Notes: generated by a model not told the origin, from the sequence alone. 64,000 nucleotides of DNA from Hydrogenophaga sp. IBVHS2 (GCF_002127215.1 NZ_NFUT01000001.1:744001-808000), one strand, 5' to 3'. Shown: positions 48,868 to 58,141, counted from the stretch's first letter. Made by a program: numbers and translations.

Positions 48868-49227
48868 ATGAAAAAAACGTCCTCATCCAGCGGTCTGGTG
48901 TATTCCACCGAGGCAGGCCGCATGTGCCCTGACTGCCGCCAGCCCCTGACCGCCTGCCGCTGCGGGCAACCCGCCTTGCCGCAGGGTGACGGCATCGTGC
49001 GGGTGTCGCGGTCGACGGCGGGACGCGGCGGCAAGACGGTGACGGTGGTGCGCGGCGTGCTGCTGCTGCCCGAGCCGCTGGCCGCGCTGGGCAAGCAGCT
49101 CAAGGCGGTGTGCGGCACCGGCGGCACGGTGAAGGACGGCGTGATCGAGATCCAGGGCGACCATGTGGAGCGGGTCATGGCCTGGCTGCAGAAGGCCGGC
49201 CACACGGTGCGCCGGGCCGGCGGCTGA
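48868..49227 (+). CDS. yciH: SUI1/YciH-type translation initiation factor-like protein
   Basis: A 119-residue homologue of the eukaryotic initiation factor eIF1. The C-terminal SUI1 domain has GRGGKTVTVVRGVLL, CGTGGTVKDGVIEIQGDHVERV. The N-terminal part has LVYSTEAGRMCPDCRQPLTA, CRCG: four cysteines that could bind zinc and that are absent in E. coli YciH. TACCAT (48855-48860) ends seven bases before the ATG and there is no Shine-Dalgarno. It is convergent with serB, leaving two bases between stops. Confidence 0.88.
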   Translation: MKKTSSSSGLVYSTEAGRMCPDCRQPLTACRCGQPALPQGDGIVRVSRSTAGRGGKTVTVVRGVLLLPEPLAALGKQLKAVCGTGGTVKDGVIEIQGDHVERVMAWLQKAGHTVRRAGG

Positions 49228-49229
49228 GC

Positions 49230-49955
49230 TCAGCGCAGCACTTCCAGCAGGCGGTCCAGGCCGCCCTGTTCGATGGACACCATGGCCTGTTCGCGCACGG
49301 CCGGCTTGGCGTGGTAAGCCACCGACAGGCCGGCCACGCCCATCATGGGCAGATCGTTGGCACCATCGCCCATGGCAATGCACTGCGAGGGCTCGATGCC
49401 CAGCAGCGAAGCCACCTCCAGCAGGGTGCGGCGCTTCTCGGCGCCATCGCAGATGTCGCCCCAGGGCTGGTCGACCATGCGGCCGGTGAGCTGGCCGCAG
49501 TTCGGGCCGCTTTCGACCTCCAGCACGTTGGCCCGCACGAAGTCGATGCCCAGCTTGTCGCGCACCACGTGGGCGAAGAAGGTGAACCCGCCCGAGACCA
49601 GCAGCACCTTCAGGCCAGCGGCCTTGCAGGCCTGCACCAGGGCCTGGGCACCAGGGTTGAGCTGCAGGCGCTCGGTCAGCACGCGCTCCATGTCGGCCAC
49701 GGTCACGCCGCGCAGCAGGGCCACGCGCCGGCGCAGGCTGTCCTTGTAGTCGGTGATCTCGCCGCGCATGGCGGCTTCGGTGATGGCCGACACCTCGGCC
49801 TTGCGGCCCACGGCGTCCGCAATCTCGTCCACGCACTCGATGTTGATGAGCGTGGAGTCCATGTCGAAGGCGATCAGCTTGAAGTCGGACAGCTTCAGGG
49901 GCGGCGTGAAGCCGCGCACGGTGAGGCCGGGGGCGATGGTCTGGGCAGGGGTCAT
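49230..49955 (-). CDS. serB: Phosphoserine phosphatase
   Basis: A 241-residue HAD-family phosphatase, the last step of serine synthesis. The nucleophile D31 is in FDMDSTLINIE, followed by VSGGFTFFA, and the acidic motif MGDGANDLPMM. It lacks the long N-terminal ACT-like domain of E. coli SerB (322 residues), as in other short forms. The start has no strong ribosome site. The mfd stop is five bases upstream on the same strand, so the two may be co-transcribed. Confidence 0.93.
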   Translation of the reverse strand: MTPAQTIAPGLTVRGFTPPLKLSDFKLIAFDMDSTLINIECVDEIADAVGRKAEVSAITEAAMRGEITDYKDSLRRRVALLRGVTVADMERVLTERLQLNPGAQALVQACKAAGLKVLLVSGGFTFFAHVVRDKLGIDFVRANVLEVESGPNCGQLTGRMVDQPWGDICDGAEKRRTLLEVASLLGIEPSQCIAMGDGANDLPMMGVAGLSVAYHAKPAVREQAMVSIEQGGLDRLLEVLR

Positions 49956-49960
49956 GGTGG

Positions 49961-52900
49961 TCAGATGGTTTCAGCGGACTGGACGGGTTGGCCGAGCGAT
50001 CGCAGCACGTCGCGCACCAGCTGCACCCGGTCCTTGACCTCGGGCAGCGCCTTCTCGATGCGCAGCTTCTCGTTGCCGGCCAGCTTGATGTGCTTGTTCT
50101 TCTGGATGAGCTCGATGATGCGCATGGGCTCCACCGGCGGGTTGGGGCGGAAGGTGATGTTCGTCACCCCGGGCGCTGCGTCCACCTTCACCACGCCGTA
50201 GGGTGTGCTGAGCACACGCAGACGGTGCACATCGATCAGGGTCTGGGCCTGCGGCGGCAGTTTGCCGAAGCGGTCGACGATCTCCTCCAGCAGCGCATCG
50301 ACCTGGTCGGTGGACTTGGCGGTGGCCAGCTTCTTGTAGAACGACAGGCGCAGGTGCACGTCGCCGCAGTAGTCGTTGGGCAGCAGGGCGGGTGCGTGCA
50401 GGTTGATGTCGGTGGTGACCGACAGCGGGCTCAGCAGGTCGGGCTCCTTGCCGGCCTTGAGCGAGCGCACGGCTTCCGACAGCATCTCGTTGTAGAGCTG
50501 GAAGCCCACCTCCAGCATGTTGCCGCTCTGGTTCTCGCCCAGCACCTCGCCGGCGCCGCGGATCTCCAGGTCGTGCATGGCCAGGTAGAAGCCGCTGCCC
50601 AGCTCCTCCATCTGCTGGATGGCGTCCAGCCGCTGCTGGGCCTGCTTGGTCAGGCTCTCGATCTCCGGCACCAGCAGGTAGGCATAGGCCTGGTGGTGGC
50701 TGCGGCCGACCCGGCCGCGCAGCTGGTGCAGCTGGGCCAGGCCGAACTTGTCGGCGCGACTGATGACGATGGTGTTGGCCGAGGGCACGTCGATGCCGGT
50801 CTCGATGATGGTCGAGCACAGCAGCAGGTTGGTGCGCTGGGCCACGAAGTCGCGCATCACGGCTTCGAGCTGGCGCTCGGGCATCTGGCCGTGGGCCACG
50901 CCGATGCGGGCCTCGGGCAGCAGTCCCTCCAGCCGCGCCCGGCGGTTCTCGATGGTCTCGACCTCGTTGTGCAGGAAGTAGACCTGGCCGCCGCGCTTGA
51001 GTTCGCGCAGCACGGCCTCGCGGATCACGCCCTTGTCCTCGTTGCGCACAAAGGTCTTGATGGCCAGGCGGCGCTGCGGCGCGGTGGCGATGACGGAGAG
51101 ATCACGCAGGCCTTCGAGCGCCATGCCCAGGGTGCGCGGAATCGGCGTGGCGGTCAGCGTGAGCACGTCGACCTCGGCGCGCAGGGCCTTGACGGCTTCC
51201 TTGTGGCGCACGCCGAAGCGGTGTTCCTCGTCGATGATGAGCAGGCCCAGGTTCTTGAACTGGGTCTTCTCGCTCAGCAGCTTGTGTGTGCCCACCACGA
51301 TGTCCACCGAGCCGTCGGCAATGCCTTTCATGGCGGCGGTGATTTCCTTCTGGGTGCGGAAGCGGCTCATCTCGGCCACCTTGACGGGCCATTTCGAGAA
51401 ACGGTCCACCAGCGTCTGGTAGTGCTGCTCGGCCAGCAGCGTGGTGGGCGCCAGGAAGGCCACCTGCTTGCCGCCGGTCACCGCCACGAAGGCGGCGCGC
51501 AGGGCCACCTCGGTCTTGCCGAAACCCACGTCGCCACACACCAGCCGGTCCATGGGGCGCGGGCTGATCATGTCCTGGATCACGGCGTGGATGGCGGCGC
51601 GCTGGTCGGCGGTCTCGTCGAAGCCGAAGTCGTTGGCAAAGGTCTCGTAGTCCTGCGGTGAATAGCGGAACGGGTGGCCCTGCCGCGCGGCGCGGCGGGC
51701 ATAGATGTTGAGCAGCTCGGCCGCGGCATCGCGCACCTGCTCGGCCGCCTTGCGTCGGGCCTTTTCCCACTGGCCGCTGCCCAGCTTGTGCAGCGGGGCC
51801 TCGTCGGCGCTGACGCCGGTGTAGCGGCCGATCAGCTGCAGCTGGCTCACCGGCACGTACAGCACCGCCTTGTCGGCGTATTCCAGGTGCAGGAACTCCT
51901 GCAGCGCCGGTGTGCCGTCGGCGTTCTTCTCGCCCATGTCGAGGTTGACCAGGCCCCGGTAGCGGCCGATGCCGTGCTGGGTGTGCACCACCGGGTCGCC
52001 CACATTGAGCTCGGACAGGTCCTTGATGAGCGCCTCGACATCGCTCACCTGCTCCTGCTTGCGGCGACGGCGCGTGGTGGGACCGGCCGAGAACAGCTCG
52101 GTCTCGGTGACGAAGTCGATGCCGCCCTCGATCCAGGCAAAGCCCGCATTGAGGGCGGCGGTGGCCATGCCGACCTTCTCGTCGCTGGCCTGGAACTCGG
52201 CCAGCGAGTCGAACACCGGCGGGCTCAGGCCGCTGGCGCGGATGAAGTCCAGCAGGCTTTCGCGGCGGCCGTCGCTCTCGGCGAGCAGCAGCAGGCGGTG
52301 CGGGCTGGCGCGCAGGTGGGCCTGCAGGTGGGCCAGCGGGTCTTCTGCACCACGAACCACCGACAGGGTGGGCAGCGTCTGCACGAAGGCGCTGTGCGTC
52401 ACATCGCCGACGCCGGGGCGCAGGGCCAGCTGGGCATGGCGGTTGGCCAGGGTGTAGAACTGCTCGGCCTGCAGGAACAGCGATTCGGGCGGCAGCACCG
52501 GGCGGTCCGGGTCGCCGTGCAGCAGGCGGTGGCGGTCGCGGGTGTCCTGCCAGAACCGCTGGAAGGCCGGCTCCAGGTCGCCGTGCAGCACCACCGTGGC
52601 CTGTTCGCCCAGGTAATCGAATACGGTGGCGGTTTCCTCGAAGAACAGCGGCAGGTAGTACTCGATGCCGGCGGTGGCCACACCGTTGCCGATGTCCTTG
52701 TAGATGCGGCTCTTGGTCGGATCGCCCTCCAGCAGCTCGCGCCAGCGGCTGCGGAACAGCGCTCGCGCCGCATCGTCCATCGGGAATTCGCGCCCGGGCA
52801 GCAGCCGCACCTCGGGCACCGGATAGAGGCTGCGCTGGCTGTCGGGGTCGAAGGTGCGGATGCTGTCGATCTCGTCGTCGAACAGGTCTACCCGGTAGGG

Positions 52901-53443
52901 CACCAGGCTGCCCATCGGAAAGAGGTCGATCAGGCCGCCGCGCACCGCGTACTCGCCCGGACTCACCACCTGGGTGACATGGTTGTAGCCGGCCAGCGTC
53001 AGCTGCGCCTTCAGCCGTGCCTCGTCGAGCTTCTGGCGCACCTTGAACTCGAAGGTGTAGCCTGCGAGGAAGGACGGCGGTGCCAGCCGGTACAGCGCGG
53101 TGGTGGCCGGCACCAGCACCACGTCGGCACCGGCCTCGTGGTCGCGCTGGGAGATGCGCCACAAGGTGGCCAGCCGCTCGCTGATCAGGTCCTGGTGGGG
53201 CGAGAAGGTGTCGTAGGGCAGGGTCTCCCAGTCGGGGAACAGGGTGACGCGCAGGTCGGGGGCGAAAAAGGCCAGTTCGTCGATCAGGCGCTGGGCATCG
53301 TTGGCATCGGCCGTGACGATGGCGGTCAGGCGCGAGGCCGCGCGCTCGCGCAGGGCCAGCTGCGCCAGCAGCAGGGCGTCGGCCGACCCGCCGGGGTGGG
53401 GCAGGGTGTGGCGTTTGCCGGGAGAGAGTTTGGGCAGGTCCAT
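49961..53443 (-). CDS. mfd: Transcription-repair coupling factor
   Basis: A 1160-residue translocase that frees RNA polymerase stalled at lesions and recruits UvrA. The N-terminal UvrB-like module (FPDWETLPYDTFSPHQD, GEYAVRGGLIDLFP) comes first, then the polymerase-interaction domain (VGDPVVHTQHGIGRYRGL), the RecG-like motor with Walker A GDVGFGKTEVA (K643), DEEHRFGV, and a C-terminal TRCF domain. Length equals E. coli Mfd (1148). It is divergent from ispD, with a strong hairpin between the two starts. Confidence 0.97.
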   Translation of the reverse strand: MDLPKLSPGKRHTLPHPGGSADALLLAQLALRERAASRLTAIVTADANDAQRLIDELAFFAPDLRVTLFPDWETLPYDTFSPHQDLISERLATLWRISQRDHEAGADVVLVPATTALYRLAPPSFLAGYTFEFKVRQKLDEARLKAQLTLAGYNHVTQVVSPGEYAVRGGLIDLFPMGSLVPYRVDLFDDEIDSIRTFDPDSQRSLYPVPEVRLLPGREFPMDDAARALFRSRWRELLEGDPTKSRIYKDIGNGVATAGIEYYLPLFFEETATVFDYLGEQATVVLHGDLEPAFQRFWQDTRDRHRLLHGDPDRPVLPPESLFLQAEQFYTLANRHAQLALRPGVGDVTHSAFVQTLPTLSVVRGAEDPLAHLQAHLRASPHRLLLLAESDGRRESLLDFIRASGLSPPVFDSLAEFQASDEKVGMATAALNAGFAWIEGGIDFVTETELFSAGPTTRRRRKQEQVSDVEALIKDLSELNVGDPVVHTQHGIGRYRGLVNLDMGEKNADGTPALQEFLHLEYADKAVLYVPVSQLQLIGRYTGVSADEAPLHKLGSGQWEKARRKAAEQVRDAAAELLNIYARRAARQGHPFRYSPQDYETFANDFGFDETADQRAAIHAVIQDMISPRPMDRLVCGDVGFGKTEVALRAAFVAVTGGKQVAFLAPTTLLAEQHYQTLVDRFSKWPVKVAEMSRFRTQKEITAAMKGIADGSVDIVVGTHKLLSEKTQFKNLGLLIIDEEHRFGVRHKEAVKALRAEVDVLTLTATPIPRTLGMALEGLRDLSVIATAPQRRLAIKTFVRNEDKGVIREAVLRELKRGGQVYFLHNEVETIENRRARLEGLLPEARIGVAHGQMPERQLEAVMRDFVAQRTNLLLCSTIIETGIDVPSANTIVISRADKFGLAQLHQLRGRVGRSHHQAYAYLLVPEIESLTKQAQQRLDAIQQMEELGSGFYLAMHDLEIRGAGEVLGENQSGNMLEVGFQLYNEMLSEAVRSLKAGKEPDLLSPLSVTTDINLHAPALLPNDYCGDVHLRLSFYKKLATAKSTDQVDALLEEIVDRFGKLPPQAQTLIDVHRLRVLSTPYGVVKVDAAPGVTNITFRPNPPVEPMRIIELIQKNKHIKLAGNEKLRIEKALPEVKDRVQLVRDVLRSLGQPVQSAETI

Positions 53444-53483
53444 GAATGAGGGCCGGGTGGTCGGCAGCGGCCGTGCAAGACAA

Positions 53484-53512
53484 ACACCCCCGGCGCGGTC
53501 CGCCGGGGGTGT
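53484..53512. other. Strong hairpin between divergent mfd and ispD starts
   Basis: ACACCCCCGGCG, loop CGGTC, CGCCGGGGGTGT: a 12-base perfect stem in the 98-base gap between two divergent genes. A terminator is not expected here, and neither strand has a long T-run (the minus side continues TTTG). It may be a cruciform or insulator, a leader structure of mfd or ispD, or a relic of a REP-like unit. TAGAAT (53526-53531) follows as the likely -10 for ispD. Confidence 0.6.
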
Positions 53513-53541
53513 GATGGGTGGATTTTAGAATGGGGCCGTTC

Positions 53542-54288
53542 ATGACCCTGCACGCCCCCTCCATACCCGACCGCCCCGCGCCGGTCCCGCCCCCGGCCTG
53601 TCACGCGGTGCTGCCCTGTGCCGGGTCGGGCTCGCGCGCCGGTGCGCCGGTGCCCAAGCAGTACCAGCCGCTGGCCGGGCGCCCCCTGGTGCTGCACACC
53701 CTCGATGCGCTGGCCCATGTCGGCCGCATCGCCTCCACCGTGGTGGTGGTGCAGCCGGGCGACGGCTTCTGGCCGGCGTTGTCCCAGCCTGTGCCCGCCG
53801 GTGTGAGCGTGGTGGAGGGCGGCGCCGACACCCGGGCCGGCAGCGTGTTCAACGGCCTGCTGGCGCTGCGCGAGCGTGGCGTGCCCGACACCGACTGGGT
53901 GCTGGTGCACGACGCGGCGCGCTGCCTGGTGGAGCCCGCTGCCATCGATGCCCTGATCGACGCCTGCCTGCCCGATGCGGTGGGAGGCCTGCTGGCCCTG
54001 CCGCTGCCCGACACCCTCAAGTCCAGCCAGGCCGGCCGGGTGGGCGCCACCATCGACCGCAGCGACAAGTGGCTGGCCCAGACGCCGCAGATGTTCCGCC
54101 TGGGCGCCCTCATCGACGCATTGAAGGCGCGAGCAGCGGATGGCTTTGCCGGCATTACCGACGAGGCCAGTGCCATGGAGCAGGCCGGTCACCGGCCGCT
54201 GCTGGTGCCCGGCTCGGCGCGCAACATCAAGATCACCTACCCCGAGGATTTCGCACTGGCCGAGGCCGTGCTCAGGAGCCGCTCATGA
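53542..54288 (+). CDS. ispD: 2-C-methyl-D-erythritol 4-phosphate cytidylyltransferase
   Basis: A 248-residue nucleotidyltransferase of the MEP isoprenoid pathway, making CDP-ME from MEP and CTP. The CTP-binding loop [20 protein letters not shown], then [24 protein letters not shown], and the late [13 protein letters not shown] motif mark it. I prefer the ATG with MTLHAPS; in-frame starts 12 and 24 bases earlier exist. It overlaps ispF by four bases, the common ispDF arrangement. Confidence 0.93.
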   Translation: MTLHAPSIPDRPAPVPPPACHAVLPCAGSGSRAGAPVPKQYQPLAGRPLVLHTLDALAHVGRIASTVVVVQPGDGFWPALSQPVPAGVSVVEGGADTRAGSVFNGLLALRERGVPDTDWVLVHDAARCLVEPAAIDALIDACLPDAVGGLLALPLPDTLKSSQAGRVGATIDRSDKWLAQTPQMFRLGALIDALKARAADGFAGITDEASAMEQAGHRPLLVPGSARNIKITYPEDFALAEAVLRSRS

Positions 54289-54776
54289 ATCCCTTGTTGT
54301 CCCTGCGGGTCGGTGAAGGCTGGGACACCCATGCCCTGGTGCCCGGCCGTCCGCTGGTGTTGGGCGGCATCACCGTACCGCACACCCATGGCCTGCTGGG
54401 CCACTCGGATGCCGATGCATTGCTGCACGCCATCACCGATGCGCTGCTGGGCGCGGCAGCCCTGGGCGACATCGGCCGGCATTTTCCCGACACCGATCCC
54501 GAGTTCAAGGGCGCCGATTCGGTGGTGCTGCTGGCCGAGGCCGCGCGCCGCGTGCGGGCCGCCGGCTACGTCATCGTGAACGTGGACAGCACCATCGTGG
54601 CCCAGGCCCCCAAGCTGGCGCCGCACATTCCGGCCATGGTCGAGCGCATTGCCGCCGCCCTCGGGCTGGAGGCGGGCCGGGTGAACGTCAAGGCCAAGAC
54701 GGCCGAGCGCCTGGGCCCGGTGGGGCAGGGGCTGTCGATCGAGGCGAGGGCGGTGGCGCTGCTGGCGGCGGCCTGA
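54285..54776 (+). CDS. ispF: 2-C-methyl-D-erythritol 2,4-cyclodiphosphate synthase
   Basis: A 163-residue trimeric enzyme of the MEP pathway. Metal ligands are in [11 protein letters not shown] and [13 protein letters not shown]; the 'EGWDTHAL' variant in place of 'GHGYDVH' is seen in betaproteobacteria. [18 protein letters not shown] and [17 protein letters not shown] are the other markers. It follows ispD with an ATGA overlap and is convergent with the sensor-kinase gene, 15 bases between stops. Confidence 0.96.
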   Translation: MNPLLSLRVGEGWDTHALVPGRPLVLGGITVPHTHGLLGHSDADALLHAITDALLGAAALGDIGRHFPDTDPEFKGADSVVLLAEAARRVRAAGYVIVNVDSTIVAQAPKLAPHIPAMVERIAAALGLEAGRVNVKAKTAERLGPVGQGLSIEARAVALLAAA

Positions 54777-54791
54777 AGCCCGGCCGCGGCG

Positions 54792-56198
54792 TCAGCTGGG
54801 CGCCTTGACCAGCTTCATGTGGGCGGCCAGACCGCCGGTGCTGCTGTTGGCCAGGGCGAAGCGCCCGCCCATTCGGGCCACCGCGCGCTCCACGATGGCC
54901 AGGCCCAGACCGGTGCCGGTGGCCGAGGTGCGCGAGGTGTCGCCCCGGTAGAACGGCTGGGTCAGCTGGGCCAGCTGGTCGGCCGGCACGCCCTTGCCGT
55001 GGTCGCGCAGCTTGACCAGCACCGCGTCGTCCATGGGTTTGGCGGCGATGTCGATCTGCAGCACCCCGGTGATCGGGTTGCGGCCGTAGCGCTGGGCGTT
55101 TTCCACCAGGTTGGTGAACACCCGTTGCAGCTCCACCGGATCGCCCATGACGCGGGTGTCGGGCGGAATGTTGATGTTGACCACCTGGCCCTCGTTCTGG
55201 CCCAGCGAGAACACGGCGGCCTCCACCACCTGGTTCAGGCTCACCTCCTGCAGCTGGATGTGGTCCGGGCGCGCGTAATCGAGGAACTTGTCGATGATGG
55301 CGTTGACCTGGTCGATGTCGGCCGCCATGTGCTCCCGGGCCGCAGGATCGGCCACGCTCATCTCGGTTTCCAGCCGTAGGCGGGCCAGTGGCGTGCGCAG
55401 GTCGTGGGAGATGCCGGCCAGCATGAGGGCCCGGTCCTGCTCGATCTTGGACAGCCGCTGGGCCATGCGGTTGAAGCCGATGTTGACCTCGCGGATCTCG
55501 CTGGTGGCCACGGCCTCGCTGAGCTGGCTGGCATTGAAGTCGCCTTCACGCACCCGGCTGGCGGCAAACGACAGCATCTTGAGCGGGCGGTTGATCAGGC
55601 GCGCGATCAGCGCCGCACCCGTGAGCGACAGCAGGGCCGCCGTGGCCAGCCATATCAGCCAGGTGGTGCCGGCCACCGGGCCCACCCGGGACGGATCGGT
55701 GAGCAGCCAGTAGGGATCGCCGTCGATGCTGAAGCCGATCCACAGGCCTGGCCGCCCATTGACCTCGCGCGCCACCACCGTGTCGGGTCCCAGGCGCGCC
55801 TTCAGGCGGTCGGCCACGCTGCGGCTCAGCGGGTCGGAGTCGTGCAGCTCGAAGGTGTCGTTGGGCTCGCGCGGGGCGATGTTCAGGCCTTCCTCGGTGG
55901 CCAGGGTCTTCACCAGCGACACCCGGGCAATGGAGTCGGAGTGCACCAGCGCCGCCCGGCTGAGGTTGACCAGCGAGGCCAGCTGTTGCGCGCTCTGCAG
56001 GGCACGCGGCTCGTATTCGAGCGCGCGGAAGGTCTGCAGCCACGCGACGATGCAGCCGATCAGCAGCAGCGTGAGGAAGAAGAAGGTGCGCCAGAACAGG
56101 CTCACCCCGCGCGTGGGCCGGACCTCCAGCGGCGCGGGCGCCGTCTCGAGATTGCCGGTTTCCGACGACTCGAACGAGATGCGCGACTCGAAGCTCAT
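54792..56198 (-). CDS. envZ: EnvZ-like sensor histidine kinase
   Basis: A 468-residue inner-membrane kinase. It has transmembrane helices at about 33-57 and 178-202 flanking a periplasmic domain of about 120 residues, HAMP (about 203-255), HisKA with H265 in AGISHDLRTPLARL, and HATPase with NLVENAQRYG and GTGLGLAIVERAV. The architecture matches the EnvZ/OmpR class. Its ATG overlaps the regulator stop by one base (TGATG). The signal may be osmolarity or envelope state, by family only. Confidence 0.9.
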   Translation of the reverse strand: MSFESRISFESSETGNLETAPAPLEVRPTRGVSLFWRTFFFLTLLLIGCIVAWLQTFRALEYEPRALQSAQQLASLVNLSRAALVHSDSIARVSLVKTLATEEGLNIAPREPNDTFELHDSDPLSRSVADRLKARLGPDTVVAREVNGRPGLWIGFSIDGDPYWLLTDPSRVGPVAGTTWLIWLATAALLSLTGAALIARLINRPLKMLSFAASRVREGDFNASQLSEAVATSEIREVNIGFNRMAQRLSKIEQDRALMLAGISHDLRTPLARLRLETEMSVADPAAREHMAADIDQVNAIIDKFLDYARPDHIQLQEVSLNQVVEAAVFSLGQNEGQVVNINIPPDTRVMGDPVELQRVFTNLVENAQRYGRNPITGVLQIDIAAKPMDDAVLVKLRDHGKGVPADQLAQLTQPFYRGDTSRTSATGTGLGLAIVERAVARMGGRFALANSSTGGLAAHMKLVKAPS

Positions 56199-56929
56199 CA
56201 GGCGTTGCCGTCCGGCACGAACACATAGCCCACGCCCCAGACGGTCTGCAGGTAGCGCGGCGACGTGGCGTCTTCCTCGATCAGCTTGCGCAGGCGCGAG
56301 ACTTGCACGTCGAGGCTGCGGTCGAAGGGTTCGAATTCACGGCCGCGGGCCAGCTGGGCCAGCTTCTCCCGCGACAGCGGCTGGCGCGGATGGCGCACCA
56401 GCGCCTTGAGCATGGCGAACTCGCCGGTGGTCAGGGGCAGGTCGGCGCCGTCCTTGCGCAGGGTGCGCAGGCTCAGGTCGAATTCGAACGGGCCGAACTT
56501 CACCACCTCCTGGTCCTGCGACGGGGCACCGGGCACTTCGGTGGGCGGACGGCGCCGCAGCACGGCATGGATGCGGGCCAGCAGCTCGCGGGGGTTGAAC
56601 GGCTTGCCCAGGTAGTCGTCGGCACCGACCTCCAGGCCCACGATGCGGTCCACATCCTCGCTCTTGGCGGTGAGCATGATGATGGGGGTGCGGTCGCCGT
56701 TGGCGCGCAGGCGGCGGCAGATCGACAGCCCGTCTTCGCCGGGCATCATCAGATCCAGCACGATCAGGTCGACCGAGTCGCGCTGCAGCACCCGGTTGAG
56801 TGCCTTGCCGTCTTCGGCCAGCATCACTTCGAAGCCTTCCTGCATCAGATAACGGCGCAGCAGGTCGCGGATGCGAACGTCGTCGTCGACGACCAGAACC
56901 TTGTTGGGACGGGTGTTGTTGGTGGCCAT
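56198..56929 (-). CDS. ompR: OmpR-family response regulator
   Basis: A 243-residue response regulator. The receiver has VVDDDVRIRDLL, phospho-accepting D59 in VLDLMMPGEDG, and the lysine in MLTAKSED. The winged-helix output domain begins near residue 140 (FGPFEFDLSLRTL, LTTGEFAMLKALV, RSLDVQVSRLRKLIEED). Overall similarity to OmpR (239 residues) is strong. A minus-strand promoter candidate, TTGCTG (56984-56989) and CATACT (56960-56965) 18 bases apart, lies in front, together with TGTAACA motifs. Confidence 0.93.
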   Translation of the reverse strand: MATNNTRPNKVLVVDDDVRIRDLLRRYLMQEGFEVMLAEDGKALNRVLQRDSVDLIVLDLMMPGEDGLSICRRLRANGDRTPIIMLTAKSEDVDRIVGLEVGADDYLGKPFNPRELLARIHAVLRRRPPTEVPGAPSQDQEVVKFGPFEFDLSLRTLRKDGADLPLTTGEFAMLKALVRHPRQPLSREKLAQLARGREFEPFDRSLDVQVSRLRKLIEEDATSPRYLQTVWGVGYVFVPDGNA

Positions 56930-56946
56930 TCAGGGACTCTCGAAAA

Positions 56947-57020
56947 TGTAACAAACGCGAGTATGGCAGCGCCAAGTGCTTGTCAGCAATGGGATTTTGT
57001 TTTTCTGACAGGCTGTTACA
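56947..57020. promoter_or_regulatory. Divergent control region with TGTAACA-type motifs
   Basis: TGTAACA (56947-56953) and its inverse TGTTACA (57014-57020) face each other; between them lies the inverted repeat TGTCAG (56981-56986)/CTGACA (57005-57010). OmpR-class sites in E. coli contain a GTAACA-like core, so these are candidate sites for the adjacent regulator. They lie between the regulator operon and the secreted-protein gene, so both could be controlled. The whole gap is 167 bases and AT-richer than its surroundings. Confidence 0.45.
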
Positions 57021-57096
57021 GAAGTTGCCGGTACACCCTCCAGTGTCAACCGATCGCCTCGCACAATGCCCCGTCACACCCTGCAAGGCAACCACG

Positions 57097-57420
57097 ATGA
57101 AAGCAACCGCATGGATGGGCGCCGGCCTTCTGGCCCTGCCCCTGCACCTGACCTGGGCCAACGGCGACCGCACCCCGGCGGACGCCACCGGCGCCCCGGG
57201 CATCACGCACGATGGCAGCGCCGTCGTGCCGCCGCCACCGGCCGAAACCGACATACCGGGCGAAGCGCGTCCGGTGCCCCGCCTGCGCGACTCGCTGCGC
57301 CAGTCGGCCGACAACGGCGGCGAACCGTTCCAGCCCTATCGGTTGTCGCTGGAAGAGCGCCAGCGCATGCGCGAGCAGCTCCGTCACCATGGCACCATCG
57401 AATTCCGCATCAAACCCTGA
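57097..57420 (+). CDS. Hypothetical secreted protein
   Basis: A 107-residue protein with a clear signal peptide (MKATAWMGAGLLALPLHLTWA), then a proline/glycine-rich linker (AVVPPPPAETDIPGEARP) and a basic helical end (LSLEERQRMREQLRHHG). I do not recognise a family. AAGG lies about eight bases before the ATG. It ends 8 bases before the SIMPL-domain gene, so the two are probably one unit, and it is divergent from the ompR-envZ operon. Confidence 0.7.
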   Translation: MKATAWMGAGLLALPLHLTWANGDRTPADATGAPGITHDGSAVVPPPPAETDIPGEARPVPRLRDSLRQSADNGGEPFQPYRLSLEERQRMREQLRHHGTIEFRIKP

Positions 57421-57428
57421 ATCTGCCC

Positions 57429-58130
57429 ATGAACCGTTCGCTCGTCTCCGCCCTTGTCGTCCTGCTCGCCGTGGCACAGCCACCGGTCTGGGCCCAGGCG
57501 ACACCCGCACAGCAGCAGATCACCCTGAGTGCCAGCGGGCATGTGGAGGCGCCACAGGACTGGCTGACGGTGCGCATGGGCCTGACCCGCGAGGGGGCTG
57601 ATGCGGCGGCCGTGCAGGCCCAGCTCAAGACGGCCATCGACGCGGCGCTGACCACGGCGCGCGCACAGGTGCGCAGCCGGCAGATGGAAGTGCGCAGCGG
57701 TGCCTTCGGCGTGTCGCCGCGGTACGGCCGCGACGGCAGGATCAACGGCTGGCAGGGTTCGGCCGAACTGGTGCTCGAGGGTCGCGATGTGCCCCTGATC
57801 ACCGCCACGGCCGGCAAGCTCTCCACGCTGACCGTCAACAGCATGGGTTTCTCGCTCTCGCGCGAGGCGCGCCGTCAGCTCGAATCCGACGTGCAGGCCC
57901 AGGCCATCGAGCGCTTCCGCGCCCGTGCTGCCGAGGTCACCAAGGCCTTCGGTTTCAGCAGCTACACCCTGGGCGCGGTGAACATCTCGTCCACCGACGA
58001 AGGCGCCCGGCCCATGCCCCGCATGATGGCCATGGAGGCCAAGGCCGCCATGGCCGATGCGCCGCTGCCGGTGGAGGCCGGCACCGACACCGTCTCGGTC
58101 ACGGTGTCGGGCTCCATCAACGTGCGTTGA
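57429..58130 (+). CDS. SIMPL domain (DUF541) periplasmic protein
   Basis: A 233-residue exported protein. The signal peptide ends near VWAQA; the rest is a SIMPL/DUF541 domain (ITLSASGHVEAPQDWLTVRMGL, RSRQMEVRSGAFGVSPRY, WQGSAELVLEGRD, VSVTVSGSINVR). Members such as E. coli YggE are periplasmic or outer-membrane-associated and have been linked to oxidative stress tolerance. Function here is unknown. It is the second gene after the ompR divergent region and is convergent with bdhA. Confidence 0.87.
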   Translation: MNRSLVSALVVLLAVAQPPVWAQATPAQQQITLSASGHVEAPQDWLTVRMGLTREGADAAAVQAQLKTAIDAALTTARAQVRSRQMEVRSGAFGVSPRYGRDGRINGWQGSAELVLEGRDVPLITATAGKLSTLTVNSMGFSLSREARRQLESDVQAQAIERFRARAAEVTKAFGFSSYTLGAVNISSTDEGARPMPRMMAMEAKAAMADAPLPVEAGTDTVSVTVSGSINVR

Positions 58131-58141
58131 CACGCGTCGGC

